13,244 bases of DNA from Promethearchaeia archaeon (GTDB lineage Archaea > Asgardarchaeota > Lokiarchaeia > Sigyniarchaeales > SOKP01). A model generated the notes under the pieces. It did not search any database. It saw nothing but the letters and a program-made list of their open reading frames with translations, and had not been told where the DNA came from. The stretch is from NCBI GenBank assembly GCA_029856445.1, contig JAHQWY010000073.1, positions 1 through 13,244 of the forward strand, given 5' to 3'. A program made the position numbers and the translations under genes. Shown here one piece after another: positions 1 to 7,043 of the stretch. How positions within the stretch are numbered: the stretch's first letter is position 1; every line of letters starts with the position of its first letter.

Positions 1-810
1 TCAAAAGAATTAAATCTACCGGGATTATCTAAGGATGTAAATAGATCTTTGATTTTCTTAAAAACTTTAGGAATTTTAATGGAAGATTCTGAAGGTAATG
101 TAAAAACGTTAAGCGAATTGAGCCAAGATGAGAAACAAATAATCTCTTCTGCTATTATTGAATATGCAACCATAAAACTCGATATGGAACCTAAAAAAAT
201 AATAAAAAAGTTAATAGCTAATCGATATATATTAAAAGAAGAAGCGTCTGGCTCAGAACTTCATGATGCTAAGGATTTTTCTAAGCTTTTAAATGCTTGT
301 GGTCGAACTCAAAACTCTTCTTTAGGTATAGCTATTGCAATGGGAAATAGAAAGGAGATTTATCAAAAATCAAAAGAAGCTTTGAAAAACTATAAACAGA
401 AATTGGTTCAAGGACTTTCCTGGATCCAAGAAAATAATAAAATTCAAGAAAAAGACTCAATTCAATATTTTTTTGGAGAAGATGTAATACCTGAAAATAT
501 AATAGGAACAATTACTTCTATGTTAATTTTTGAACATTTCAAAGGTGTAGATAAATCAAAACCTATATTTGGATTAACAAAAAGGTCTGATGAGGATGTA
601 TATAAGGTTTCAGGAAGAGCACACGAAAGTCTCATAAATCAAGGTATAAATCTCTCACAAGCGATTAGAGATGCATGTGAAAAATCTGATTTAGATGTAC
701 TTGGAGGAGGACATCCTCCTGCGGCGGGAACCAAGATCCCCCTTGATAAAGTGGATCTCTTTCTAGAAAACTGTAATATAGCAATTCGAAATCAATTAAA
801 TAAAAATTGA
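1..810 (+). CDS. RecJ-like DHH/DHHA1 nuclease, C-terminal part (5' truncated by window edge)
   Basis: The frame is open from base 1 to the TGA at 808-810, giving 269 residues with the N-terminus outside the window. A TTG at 49 could be read as a start but lies inside continuous coding sequence, so it is not a gene start. Near the C-terminus (partial residues 235-238) is the GGGH followed by PPAAG, which is the substrate-binding signature of DHHA1 domains; just before it come SGRA and a segment on avoidance of multiple helices typical of archaeal RecJ-like proteins. The catalytic DHH half (metal-binding Asp/His motifs) would be upstream and cannot be seen. Family members are single-strand-specific exonucleases or GINS-associated nucleases (GAN) in the archaeal replisome, and others are phosphodiesterases acting on small nucleotides. 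Which of these applies cannot be settled from this half. The gene converges on aCPSF2 with 22 bases between stops. Confidence 0.82.
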   Translation, partial: SKELNLPGLSKDVNRSLIFLKTLGILMEDSEGNVKTLSELSQDEKQIISSAIIEYATIKLDMEPKKIIKKLIANRYILKEEASGSELHDAKDFSKLLNACGRTQNSSLGIAIAMGNRKEIYQKSKEALKNYKQKLVQGLSWIQENNKIQEKDSIQYFFGEDVIPENIIGTITSMLIFEHFKGVDKSKPIFGLTKRSDEDVYKVSGRAHESLINQGINLSQAIRDACEKSDLDVLGGGHPPAAGTKIPLDKVDLFLENCNIAIRNQLNKN

Positions 811-832
811 ATTAGATTTTGAAAAAGATCTT

Positions 833-2137
833 CTAAACCTGGTAAATCTCCCCAGTTTCAGGAGCAACTGAGATATAATCTTTGTTCACCAATTCTCTTG
901 CTAAATTAGTTGTTGATTTATTATCTCCATGTATACAGAAAATATCACTATTCGTGTTTCTTTTAAAATTCAGGTTATCAATATAATCATGAATGTGAAC
1001 ACTATCAGAATGACTTGAAAAATCAAAATAATCATAATCACATTGCGCTTCAATTCTCAAATCAAAATTTGGGCGATTTTTTCGAGTTTCTTTTAATTCA
1101 AAAATTCCTTCATCTAATAAATACCTACCTGGAGTTCCTTCTACCTGATAACCTACTAAATATATAGCTGAGAATGGATCTGCTAATATAGATTGTATAT
1201 AGTTTATTGCGGCACCACCTTTTAGCATACCAGATGGTGATATTATTACTCCATTAGATTTTTTAATATCTGTCCTAGTTTTAGGTTTGGATACAAAATG
1301 TGCTTTTTTCAAAGCATTTCTTAACAATCTGATATTTTTGATAAAATCTGGATAATCTAAACATAACCTAGATATTTTTCTTGCTAATCCATCGATGAAA
1401 ATTTTTCCATTATAATTGTATTTCTCTAAAATGAGTAAAGCTTCTTGTGAGCGTGCTACTCCGAAAGCTGGAATTAGAACAGTTCCACCATTATCCGTTA
1501 TATTCATTATTCTCTCTATAAATTCTCTCTCAAGTTGATCTCTTGGAGGATGCTCTTTAAGAGCATATGTAGATTCTATTATTAATGTATCTATTTCTGG
1601 TATATCCATATAATCCGCAGAATGAATTAAATTAGTAATCTGCGTATTAATATCACCAGAATATAAAATTGTTTTCTGATCTACTTCAAGTAAAATTGAT
1701 ACACTCCCAGGAATATGACCTGCATCTATGAATGTAATGAAGAAATCATCAGCTATTTTTTGTCTTATTCCATTTTTGAGGAAATATGAATTTTGTTTTA
1801 ATAAATCTAATTCTCTATATCCAAATGGATAAGGGTAATTTGATATTTTTATCATATCTTTAATTAAAATTTCAGACAAAGCAAGAGATATAGAATTGGT
1901 AAAGAATGGGACCTTTTTCTTTTTATATAAAAAAGGTATTCCCCCTGAATGATCAATATGGCTATGAGTTAGAGCGATAGCTTTTAGATTTTCAATATTG
2001 GTAACTTGAGGAAGTCTTTCTTCACCTCGGAATCGAATCCCATAATCTAACATGCACTTAGCACCACTTTTAGATTCGACTAATACAGCACTTCGTCCTA
2101 CTTCTCTACAACCTCCGAGAAAAGAAATACTTACCAT
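833..2137 (-). CDS. Archaeal beta-CASP metallo-beta-lactamase ribonuclease, aCPSF2 type
   Basis: This 434-residue protein belongs to the CPSF73/Int11-like beta-CASP ribonucleases, zinc enzymes that cleave RNA and in archaea take part in RNA 3'-end processing and decay. Visible motifs: N-terminal GGCREVGRSA (residues 8-17), motif 2 HSHIDH (58-63), motif 3 His141 in AGHIPGS, motif 4 Asp162 in SGD, motif A Glu188 in ESTYA, motif B His376 in SSHSD, and motif C His403 in IHGD. All metal ligands are therefore present. There are no N-terminal KH domains, and the length is near 420 residues, which fits aCPSF2 rather than the termination factor aCPSF1; the CREVGRS start is also typical of aCPSF2. aRNase J is the alternative and seems less likely. 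The ATG has no Shine-Dalgarno sequence but a TATA-like box lies about 24 bases upstream, so it is probably leaderless. Confidence 0.92.
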   Translation of the reverse strand: MVSISFLGGCREVGRSAVLVESKSGAKCMLDYGIRFRGEERLPQVTNIENLKAIALTHSHIDHSGGIPFLYKKKKVPFFTNSISLALSEILIKDMIKISNYPYPFGYRELDLLKQNSYFLKNGIRQKIADDFFITFIDAGHIPGSVSILLEVDQKTILYSGDINTQITNLIHSADYMDIPEIDTLIIESTYALKEHPPRDQLEREFIERIMNITDNGGTVLIPAFGVARSQEALLILEKYNYNGKIFIDGLARKISRLCLDYPDFIKNIRLLRNALKKAHFVSKPKTRTDIKKSNGVIISPSGMLKGGAAINYIQSILADPFSAIYLVGYQVEGTPGRYLLDEGIFELKETRKNRPNFDLRIEAQCDYDYFDFSSHSDSVHIHDYIDNLNFKRNTNSDIFCIHGDNKSTTNLARELVNKDYISVAPETGEIYQV

Positions 2138-2156
2138 TTTTGAAAGTCTCTAGGAG

Positions 2157-2165
2157 TTTTATAAG
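2157..2165 (-). promoter_or_regulatory. TATA-like box for the aCPSF2 gene
   Basis: On the minus strand the sequence reads CTTATAAAA, centred about 24 bases before the ATG at 2137. Archaeal TATA boxes sit about 25 bases before the transcription start, so transcription would begin at or next to the ATG. This also means the inverted repeat at 2231-2252 lies upstream of the promoter. Assigned by position and sequence only. Confidence 0.5.
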
Positions 2166-2230
2166 CTTTAAAATATATTTTGTATAATAAAATATAGAAA
2201 AAAATAATAATTTTATTAAATTCTGCAGTG

Positions 2231-2252
2231 TTGAGATTTCTATAAATCTCAA
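2231..2252. repeat. Perfect inverted repeat (9-bp stem, 4-nt loop)
   Basis: TTGAGATTT, then CTAT, then AAATCTCAA form a perfect hairpin. It lies 52 bases beyond the stop of the MTA phosphorylase gene and about 94 bases before the aCPSF2 start. On the minus strand it is followed by A/T-rich sequence including a T7 run near 2198-2205. It could shape the 3' end of the phosphorylase transcript, or be a binding site for a dimeric regulator. Function is inferred; the repeat itself is seen. Confidence 0.6.
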
Positions 2253-2304
2253 AGGTTTTCATTCATTAGGATTTAAAAAAATAAATTAAAAAGAAATAGA
2301 AAGG

Positions 2305-3060
2305 TTATCTAATTTTTTTTATGCTATTAGTTAGTAAAGCAATAACATTATCAACATTTTTACCAAAAATATCTAATATCTCTTCCCATGTAACTGGAAC
2401 TTCATCGTCTTTCCAGCAATCATAATCTGTAGACATTGCTACAGCAGCATATGGAATACTCGCTTCATTAGCCAAAATAGTCTCTGAAGCGATACTCATG
2501 TTAATCACATCCGCACCCCATATCCTAAACATTTCAGATTCTGCTCTTGTTGAAAACCTTGGTCCTTCAATGGTAATAACAGTTCCTTTTTCATGATATT
2601 TAAGATTAAGCTCCTTTGCTGTTTCAATAAGGATATTTCTTAATTCTTCTGAATAAGGATAAGCCATTGGAGTGTGTTTCATATCACCAGGGGCAAACTC
2701 TTCAAAAAAGGATACTTTTCTAAGTCTAGTGAAGTCAATGAATTGATCAAGAATAACAAGGTCACCTCTTCCAATTTGTTCTCTTAAACTTCCACAAGCT
2801 GTTGTAGCTAAAATATGAGTACAGCCTTGATCTTTTAATGATTGTATGTTAGCTCTATAATTTATTTGTGTTGGTGGTATAGTATGCTCTCTTCCATGTC
2901 TTGCTATGAGAATTACATCAACATCATGAATTTTTCCGATCTTTAGAGGAGAACTGGGTTTTCCATATGGTGTATCAACTTCTATATCTCTAGCATCCTT
3001 TAAAATATCCGGATTATCTAATCCAGAACCGCCAATTATTCCAATCTTTTGTTGTCCCAT
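2305..3060 (-). CDS. mtnP: S-methyl-5'-thioadenosine phosphorylase (MTAP/PNP family)
   Basis: This enzyme splits methylthioadenosine (and possibly adenosine or other purine nucleosides) with phosphate into the base and a (methylthio)ribose-1-phosphate. The 251 residues show the family order: phosphate loop IGGSG (9-13), ARHGREH (53-59), TTACGSLRE (86-94), TIEGPRFSTRAES (163-175), NMS (187-189) and STDYDCW (210-216). Asp212 and Asp214 are the residues that in human MTAP choose 6-aminopurines, so adenine is the expected base. A departure is MSIASE in place of the usual MTTVPE, with Ser replacing the phosphate-contacting Thr. It diverges from the PfkB kinase gene across 166 bases. The ATG start gives the normal N-terminus; it lacks a Shine-Dalgarno sequence. 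Exact substrate (MTA, adenosine, inosine) cannot be fixed from sequence. Confidence 0.92.
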   Translation of the reverse strand: MGQQKIGIIGGSGLDNPDILKDARDIEVDTPYGKPSSPLKIGKIHDVDVILIARHGREHTIPPTQINYRANIQSLKDQGCTHILATTACGSLREQIGRGDLVILDQFIDFTRLRKVSFFEEFAPGDMKHTPMAYPYSEELRNILIETAKELNLKYHEKGTVITIEGPRFSTRAESEMFRIWGADVINMSIASETILANEASIPYAAVAMSTDYDCWKDDEVPVTWEEILDIFGKNVDNVIALLTNSIKKIR

Positions 3061-3078
3061 TTTTATTCCATTAAGAGT

Positions 3079-3092
3079 ATTTTAAAATAATA
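3079..3092 (-). promoter_or_regulatory. TATA-like box for the MTA phosphorylase gene
   Basis: The minus strand reads an A/T box of the form TTATTTTAAAATAC, centred about 24 bases before the ATG at 3060, the distance expected for a leaderless archaeal transcript. The whole gap is AT-rich, so the precise box is uncertain. Confidence 0.35.
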
Positions 3093-3190
3093 ATATTTGA
3101 AATTTAATAAATTATTTTCAAATGGGGAAATTATTGAATTATTTTACCAAAATAGCAGTTCCTATAAAGAGTTATTATAAGTTAGAATAC

Positions 3191-3198
3191 TATAAAAT
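3191..3198 (+). promoter_or_regulatory. TATA-like box for the PfkB kinase gene
   Basis: TATAAAAT is centred about 32 bases before the ATG at 3227, which would place the transcription start only a few bases before the start codon. There is no Shine-Dalgarno sequence, consistent with a leaderless or nearly leaderless mRNA. Confidence 0.45.
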
Positions 3199-3226
3199 TT
3201 ATTTCTTAATTTTAATTTAAAATCTC

Positions 3227-4225
3227 ATGCATAAAACCAAAATACTAATTCTTGGATCATTGGCTTTTGATTATATAATGGGTTTCAAAGAAAGTTTTAT
3301 TAATGCAGTATCAATTGACCACGATAAAGAAGAATATCAAAGTACTGTTACAGCTGATAGTCGTCATCAATTTTTTGGAGGTACAGCAGGTAACATTGCA
3401 TATAATCTAGGACTCTTAAATATCGCTAATACTTCTTTATTTGGTTCGGTTGGAAATGACTTTGAGAGATTAGGATATAAGGATCATATAAAAAAGTTTA
3501 AAAATATTGAATTATTAGTTGACGAGCACGAAGATCTTTTCACCGCGGCTTGTTATATAGTTAATGATATTAAAGCTAATCAAATGATCATTTTCCATGG
3601 CGGTGCTTTAGATAAGGGTAAGGATATTGATTTAAGAGTAAAAATATCTAATCCTGAAGAGTATGTTTATGCAATTAATTCTACACAGAGTATAGATGCC
3701 ATGACTAATTTTGCTGATCAGTTATCTGATTTAAAAATTCCCACTATATTTGATCCTGGTCAAGTGACTCCACTATTTAGAAAACAAACATTATTAGATA
3801 TTCTAAAGAAATCAGAAATCTTGATTGGTAATAATTATGAAATAAATAAAATAAAAGAAAAATCCGAGTTAAGTGAAGAAGATATACTTAAATTCGTGAG
3901 AGCTATCATTTTAACTAAAGGGTCAGAAGGATCTGAATTTATTTATAAAGATATAAGTAATAAAACATTTAAAATTAGTATCCCAATTGCAATTCCTAAG
4001 GAAGTAAAAGACACAACTGGGGCTGGTGATGGATATCGCGCGGGATTATTGACTGGTTTAATATTAAATATGACTCTATTAGATTCTTGTCGATTAGGAG
4101 CTATTATTGGGTCGTTTGTTGTTGAAACTAAAGGAGCACAAACACAAGTTTTTAATTTAGAACAAGTACGAAAGAGGTTTTATACCACTTTTGGATATAC
4201 TCCTAATGAGTTGGAAGGAATATAA
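3227..4225 (+). CDS. PfkB-family nucleoside kinase, probable adenosine kinase
   Basis: This 332-residue ribokinase-fold kinase carries both PfkB signatures: the substrate-side FGGTAGNIA (50-58) and the anion-hole/catalytic DTTGAGD (262-268, Asp268 the expected base). The nucleotide-binding strand with TKGSEGS lies at 230-236. The N-terminal LGSLAFDYIM and the FGGTAGN form resemble prokaryotic adenosine-kinase-like members of the family rather than fructose or ribose kinases. An adenosine kinase would make AMP from adenosine, fitting the adjacent adenine-salvage genes. Some archaeal PfkB proteins instead phosphorylate ribose-1-phosphate in the pentose bisphosphate pathway, and that reading would also fit next to a nucleoside phosphorylase. 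PfkB substrate calls from sequence are often wrong, so the family is certain and the substrate is not. It diverges from the phosphorylase gene and converges on apt. Confidence 0.85.
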   Translation: MHKTKILILGSLAFDYIMGFKESFINAVSIDHDKEEYQSTVTADSRHQFFGGTAGNIAYNLGLLNIANTSLFGSVGNDFERLGYKDHIKKFKNIELLVDEHEDLFTAACYIVNDIKANQMIIFHGGALDKGKDIDLRVKISNPEEYVYAINSTQSIDAMTNFADQLSDLKIPTIFDPGQVTPLFRKQTLLDILKKSEILIGNNYEINKIKEKSELSEEDILKFVRAIILTKGSEGSEFIYKDISNKTFKISIPIAIPKEVKDTTGAGDGYRAGLLTGLILNMTLLDSCRLGAIIGSFVVETKGAQTQVFNLEQVRKRFYTTFGYTPNELEGI

Positions 4226-4249
4226 AAAAAGACATATTTATTATTTTTT
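4224..4249. terminator. Bidirectional T-tract terminator between the PfkB kinase gene and apt
   Basis: The 35-base convergent gap holds a T6 run on the plus strand (4244-4249), downstream of the kinase stop, and an A7 run (4224-4230) that is T7 on the minus strand, downstream of apt. Archaeal RNA polymerase terminates at such T-runs without a strong hairpin. Inferred from position and base runs. Confidence 0.4.
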
Positions 4250-4260
4250 AATATTATAAC

Positions 4261-4788
4261 TCATTCTTCTACAGGAATCTCGATTAAAGATATTAAATTA
4301 TAACCCCTTAATTTGTCTCTGCCATGTAAACTTCCTGTTAATTCAATTATAAAAGCTACCCCTACAACTATTCCACCAGCTTTTTCAACTAAATTACATG
4401 CTGCTTTCGCCGTACCACCAGTTGCTAGTAAATCATCAAATACTAATACCTTATCTCCTTCTTCAATGGCATCACGGTGCATTTCAATAGTATCAGTACC
4501 ATATTCAAGTTCATACGTCTCACTAATCGTTTCAGCTGGTAGTTTTCCTGGTTTTCTTATTAAAACAAACCCAGCTCCTAATTGATATGCTATCACTCCT
4601 CCCCAAATATACCCTCTTGCTTCAATTGCAGTAACCTTAGTGATTCCTTTATTATTAAAGTGTTCTATTATTTGGTCACATGAATCTTTAAAAGGTGCAT
4701 GAAGTTTTGCCAAAGTAGTAACATCCTTGAATTGAATTCCCTTAATTGGAAAATCAGGTACATTTCGTATATATTTTGAAAGATCCAT
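4261..4788 (-). CDS. apt: Adenine phosphoribosyltransferase
   Basis: Apt transfers the phosphoribosyl group of PRPP to adenine, giving AMP and pyrophosphate in the cytoplasm. The 175-residue length is normal. Visible hallmarks are the N-terminal YIRNVPDFPIKGIQFKDVT (6-24), EARG (56-59), RKPGKLP (78-84), the flexible loop ETISETYELEYGT (86-98) and the PRPP-binding motif VLVFDDLLATGGT (114-126) with its acidic pair. These match the bacterial/eukaryotic Apt type closely, rather than the HGPRTase/GfcR-like proteins seen in many archaea, which raises the possibility of transfer from bacteria. It would use the adenine set free by the nearby phosphorylase. The ATG start gives the family's usual N-terminus; only a weak GGAT lies upstream. 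It converges on the kinase gene and diverges from the Rag-like GTPase gene. Confidence 0.95.
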   Translation of the reverse strand: MDLSKYIRNVPDFPIKGIQFKDVTTLAKLHAPFKDSCDQIIEHFNNKGITKVTAIEARGYIWGGVIAYQLGAGFVLIRKPGKLPAETISETYELEYGTDTIEMHRDAIEEGDKVLVFDDLLATGGTAKAACNLVEKAGGIVVGVAFIIELTGSLHGRDKLRGYNLISLIEIPVEE

Positions 4789-4817
4789 TTTATATTAATC
4801 CTTATTTTTGTTATTAA

Positions 4818-4825
4818 ATATATAT
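4818..4825 (-). promoter_or_regulatory. TATA-like box for apt
   Basis: ATATATAT, preceded by a purine-containing CG step on the minus strand, is centred about 33 bases before the apt ATG and predicts a leader of only several bases. The rest of the 4789-5026 gap is nearly pure A/T with no open frame or RNA structure I can support. Confidence 0.4.
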
Positions 4826-4943
4826 CGTTTTTTATCAAATTAAAAATTATATTTAATTGAATTGTTATATAATCAATTTGCTTTAAAATAAAATCCTTTT
4901 TTTAAGAATTAGAAAAAATTAAATAAAGATAAAATTATAAAGA

Positions 4944-4953
4944 TTATATAAAA
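4944..4953 (+). promoter_or_regulatory. Possible TATA box for the Rag-like GTPase gene
   Basis: TTATATAAAA is the best TATA match in the gap, about 79 bases before the ATG at 5027. It would give a leader of about 50 bases. No Shine-Dalgarno sequence precedes the ATG. In such AT-rich sequence chance matches are common, so this is tentative. Confidence 0.3.
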
Positions 4954-5026
4954 TCAATTAATTTCATAGAAAATAATATTAATGTATTGATTTCTTAATT
5001 ACAACCTAAAAAAAACAAGAAATAAG

Positions 5027-5983
5027 ATGAAAGTTCTACTCTTTGGACCAGCTGGAGCGGGAAAAACGTCCCTTATGAGAACTACTTGCTTAGGATATAA
5101 TTTTATGAAAGTTCTAAATTTAAAACCTACGAAGGGCGTTTCTAGAGAAAATTTTATTTTCCGAGGGATTTTAGAGTTATCAATTTGGGATTTGGGTGGG
5201 CAAGAACGGTATTTAGAGCGTTATTTTTCTGAATCTCAGCGTGAACTCATATTTTCCGAGGTTACCACAGCAGTATTTATGGTAGATTCTGCTCTCGTGG
5301 ACGTGGGAGTTCGTGATATTTTTAATAATTTCTTGAAATATTTGTTCGAATTTTCTCCTGAAATTGATCAGGCGTATGTATTACTTAATAAAATTGATTT
5401 ACAGGAATCAAAAGAGGATGAATATTACGAAATACTTTCAAAGGGATTAAATCGAGAACTTCTTGATAAAATTTCTTTTACTCCAGTGTCAGTAAAAGAA
5501 GGAAGCGCTCAGCACAGACTAATTGAAATATTAGATTTTGAGATCCAAAAAAATACTTTATCTTTACAACGTATGGGAAAGATTCGTCATTTATTAGATG
5601 AATTAAAAATCAATACTTTATCAGAATACCTCTTATTTAACCAACCTGATGGCCTATTAATTACATCGACGTTCGGTAAATTTGAATCAAAACCCTTGCA
5701 ATTTATGAAATTTGAGATTGGGACGTTGGATTCAAATATCTATAGCATCTATCAAAAAATTATGGAATTTCAAAATATTACAAATTTATCTCCATTAAAA
5801 TTATCAACTGTAGTGTATGAATCAGAAGATTGTTGGATATTAGTAAAAGAAGTCATTAATGGAGCAGTTTTAATGGCAGTTACAAGAAGTAAACGACCTG
5901 AAGTTTTTGCAGGAGTAATGGGAGCCTTAAATGGAGAGGCTTTCAAAAATTTGAAGATTTATTTAAAATCCTCTGAATTTTAG
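5027..5983 (+). CDS. Rag/Gtr1-like small GTPase with C-terminal roadblock-like domain
   Basis: The 318 residues start with a Ras-superfamily G domain: P-loop GPAGAGKT (7-14), switch I Thr35, G3 WDLGGQE (54-60) with the catalytic Gln59, and G4 NKID (121-124); SVK near 155-157 is a likely G5. The stretch after G3 (ERYF, then SQRELIF and a VFMVDS strand) follows eukaryotic RagA/Gtr1 (ENYF, SQRDNIF) position by position. Residues about 186-312 form an alpha/beta domain with a strand pattern like the Rag C-terminal roadblock domain, which in eukaryotes pairs Rag subunits. Unlike RagA's HKMD, G4 here is canonical. In eukaryotes Rag GTPases report amino-acid status to TORC1; the archaeal role is unknown. 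No lipid-modification cysteine is seen at the C-terminus. It stands alone between apt (divergent) and mtd (convergent). Confidence 0.88.
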   Translation: MKVLLFGPAGAGKTSLMRTTCLGYNFMKVLNLKPTKGVSRENFIFRGILELSIWDLGGQERYLERYFSESQRELIFSEVTTAVFMVDSALVDVGVRDIFNNFLKYLFEFSPEIDQAYVLLNKIDLQESKEDEYYEILSKGLNRELLDKISFTPVSVKEGSAQHRLIEILDFEIQKNTLSLQRMGKIRHLLDELKINTLSEYLLFNQPDGLLITSTFGKFESKPLQFMKFEIGTLDSNIYSIYQKIMEFQNITNLSPLKLSTVVYESEDCWILVKEVINGAVLMAVTRSKRPEVFAGVMGALNGEAFKNLKIYLKSSEF

Positions 5984-5989
5984 CACACT

Positions 5990-6034
5990 AAAAAACAAAA
6001 TTAAAATAAAAAAATAGGTTTAAAGAACTTTTTT
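5990..6034. terminator. Bidirectional T-tract terminator between the GTPase gene and mtd
   Basis: In the 67-base convergent gap the plus strand has a T6 run (6029-6034) after the GTPase gene, and two A-runs (5990-5995 and 6008-6014) read as T6 and T7 on the minus strand after mtd. Weak AGGT/ACCT pairing surrounds the centre. Assigned from position and T-runs. Confidence 0.4.
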
Positions 6035-6050
6035 CTACCTCTTTGGTAAA

Positions 6051-6887
6051 TTACTGTTCTTTATCATGTAGACCAATTTTAGAAAAGATCTGTTGCTTAG
6101 AATGATGAGGTCTTCTAATAACTGTGTCATTAGATTTCTCAATTTCTCTTGCTTCATCACATAAAATGGCAGCAGTTCTCATCATCTCGTGGGCAGATGC
6201 GAGCAATGGCATATATTCAGATCTCTCTTTTAATTGAAAACAAGCCTTTCCAGTAATTTTTGAAACTGAAGCAGCTAATTCAAAAGCAGCAATAGCTTTT
6301 GCTCTTGCATATGGATTTGAGAATTTTGCTGCTTCTGTTGCTATATTCGAGTCTACAATTATTTGGGGTAAGGTAGGTGTCCTTCCTTCTAGCATATCCA
6401 TAATTACTTTATTTAATTCTTCTGTTATTACTTGAAGTGCTCCAGTTATTGCAAGAACCTTTAATAAGTCAGAATTATAAATGCTCATCTCGATTGGGTC
6501 AAGAAAAGGTCTACGTGCTCCAATCATACTGTCGCAATCTACTAATATATATCCCATATTCTTCTCTTTAATTTCATCTGCCGCTCTTTTAGCTGGCGAA
6601 TCTGAAATAATTATAGTGGGGGTATTTCCTGCCATTTCTCTTGCTGATTTTGGCCCTGGTAAAGCAGCATTGGGACTTGACATGATTATTAACTCAGGTT
6701 CCCATTTTAAAAGTTGTTCCATAGTTTTTGTACACATTTCGGGAGGGTGCATTTTTGCACCAGATGTAACTTCGTATACATTAATTCTCGTAGCCTCAGC
6801 ACGTTCATCCATTAAGAAAGCGAGTAATAAAGATGATCCAATAGTCCCATTCTTTAATATTCCAATTTTTAGTACTCTTTCACTCAT
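6051..6887 (-). CDS. mtd: F420-dependent methylenetetrahydromethanopterin dehydrogenase
   Basis: Mtd reversibly oxidises methylene-H4MPT to methenyl-H4MPT with coenzyme F420 (EC 1.5.98.1), a cytoplasmic step of archaeal C1 metabolism. The 278 residues match the family in length and along the whole chain: KIGILKNGTIGSS at the N-terminus (7-19), the PNAALPGPKSARE stretch (72-84), DCDSMIGARRPFLDP (117-131), EMSIYNSDLLKVLAITGA (133-150) and EMMRTAA (234-240) followed by REIEKSNDTVIRRPHH (247-262). This family is not homologous to the bacterial FolD route, so the call also implies F420 and a H4MPT-type carrier in the cell. It diverges from ftr, another enzyme of the pathway, across a 173-base gap. 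The ATG is chosen because a nearby upstream ATG is followed at once by TAA. Confidence 0.96.
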   Translation of the reverse strand: MSERVLKIGILKNGTIGSSLLLAFLMDERAEATRINVYEVTSGAKMHPPEMCTKTMEQLLKWEPELIIMSSPNAALPGPKSAREMAGNTPTIIISDSPAKRAADEIKEKNMGYILVDCDSMIGARRPFLDPIEMSIYNSDLLKVLAITGALQVITEELNKVIMDMLEGRTPTLPQIIVDSNIATEAAKFSNPYARAKAIAAFELAASVSKITGKACFQLKERSEYMPLLASAHEMMRTAAILCDEAREIEKSNDTVIRRPHHSKQQIFSKIGLHDKEQ

Positions 6888-6924
6888 TTTTTACAACATC
6901 GTTAGTAATTTCTGTTTTAATTTG

Positions 6925-6935
6925 AAAATATAATT
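6925..6935 (-). promoter_or_regulatory. TATA-like box for mtd
   Basis: The minus strand reads AATTATATTTT, centred about 43 bases before the mtd ATG, which predicts a leader of some 15-20 bases. There is no Shine-Dalgarno sequence before the ATG. Tentative. Confidence 0.35.
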
Positions 6936-6974
6936 CCATACAATTTTTCAAGGTTTTTATTTTTTTTTTAAAAT

Positions 6975-6985
6975 TTTATATAAAA
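6975..6985 (+). promoter_or_regulatory. TATA-like box for ftr
   Basis: TTTATATAAAA is a good archaeal TATA box about 81 bases before the ftr ATG, so the leader would be about 55 bases, long enough to carry the Shine-Dalgarno sequence seen at 7044-7050. It sits in the gap shared with mtd, about 50 bases from the mtd box, so the two could be controlled together. Confidence 0.45.
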
Positions 6986-7043
6986 TAGAACGCTATTAGT
7001 TCATACGACAATTATAATTTTTATTATTAAAATAATCAATTAA

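Noticed and set aside
49..51. TTG as the start of the RecJ-like protein
   Set aside because: The frame is open to base 1 and the catalytic half of the family would have to precede it, so the gene enters from outside the window.
4313..4585. Open frame of about 90 codons opposite apt
   Set aside because: It lies wholly within apt, whose motifs are unmistakable, and has low-complexity Ser/Pro/Thr composition typical of an antisense frame.
4789..5026. A small gene or structured RNA in the 238-base AT-rich gap
   Set aside because: No open frame with a plausible start, no GC-rich structured segment and no tRNA-like pattern was seen; it is best read as two divergent promoters.
6481..6933. Open frame of about 150 codons on the plus strand opposite mtd
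   Set aside because: It is antisense to the highly conserved mtd, resembles no protein, and its hydrophobic composition is what the complement of mtd codons would give.
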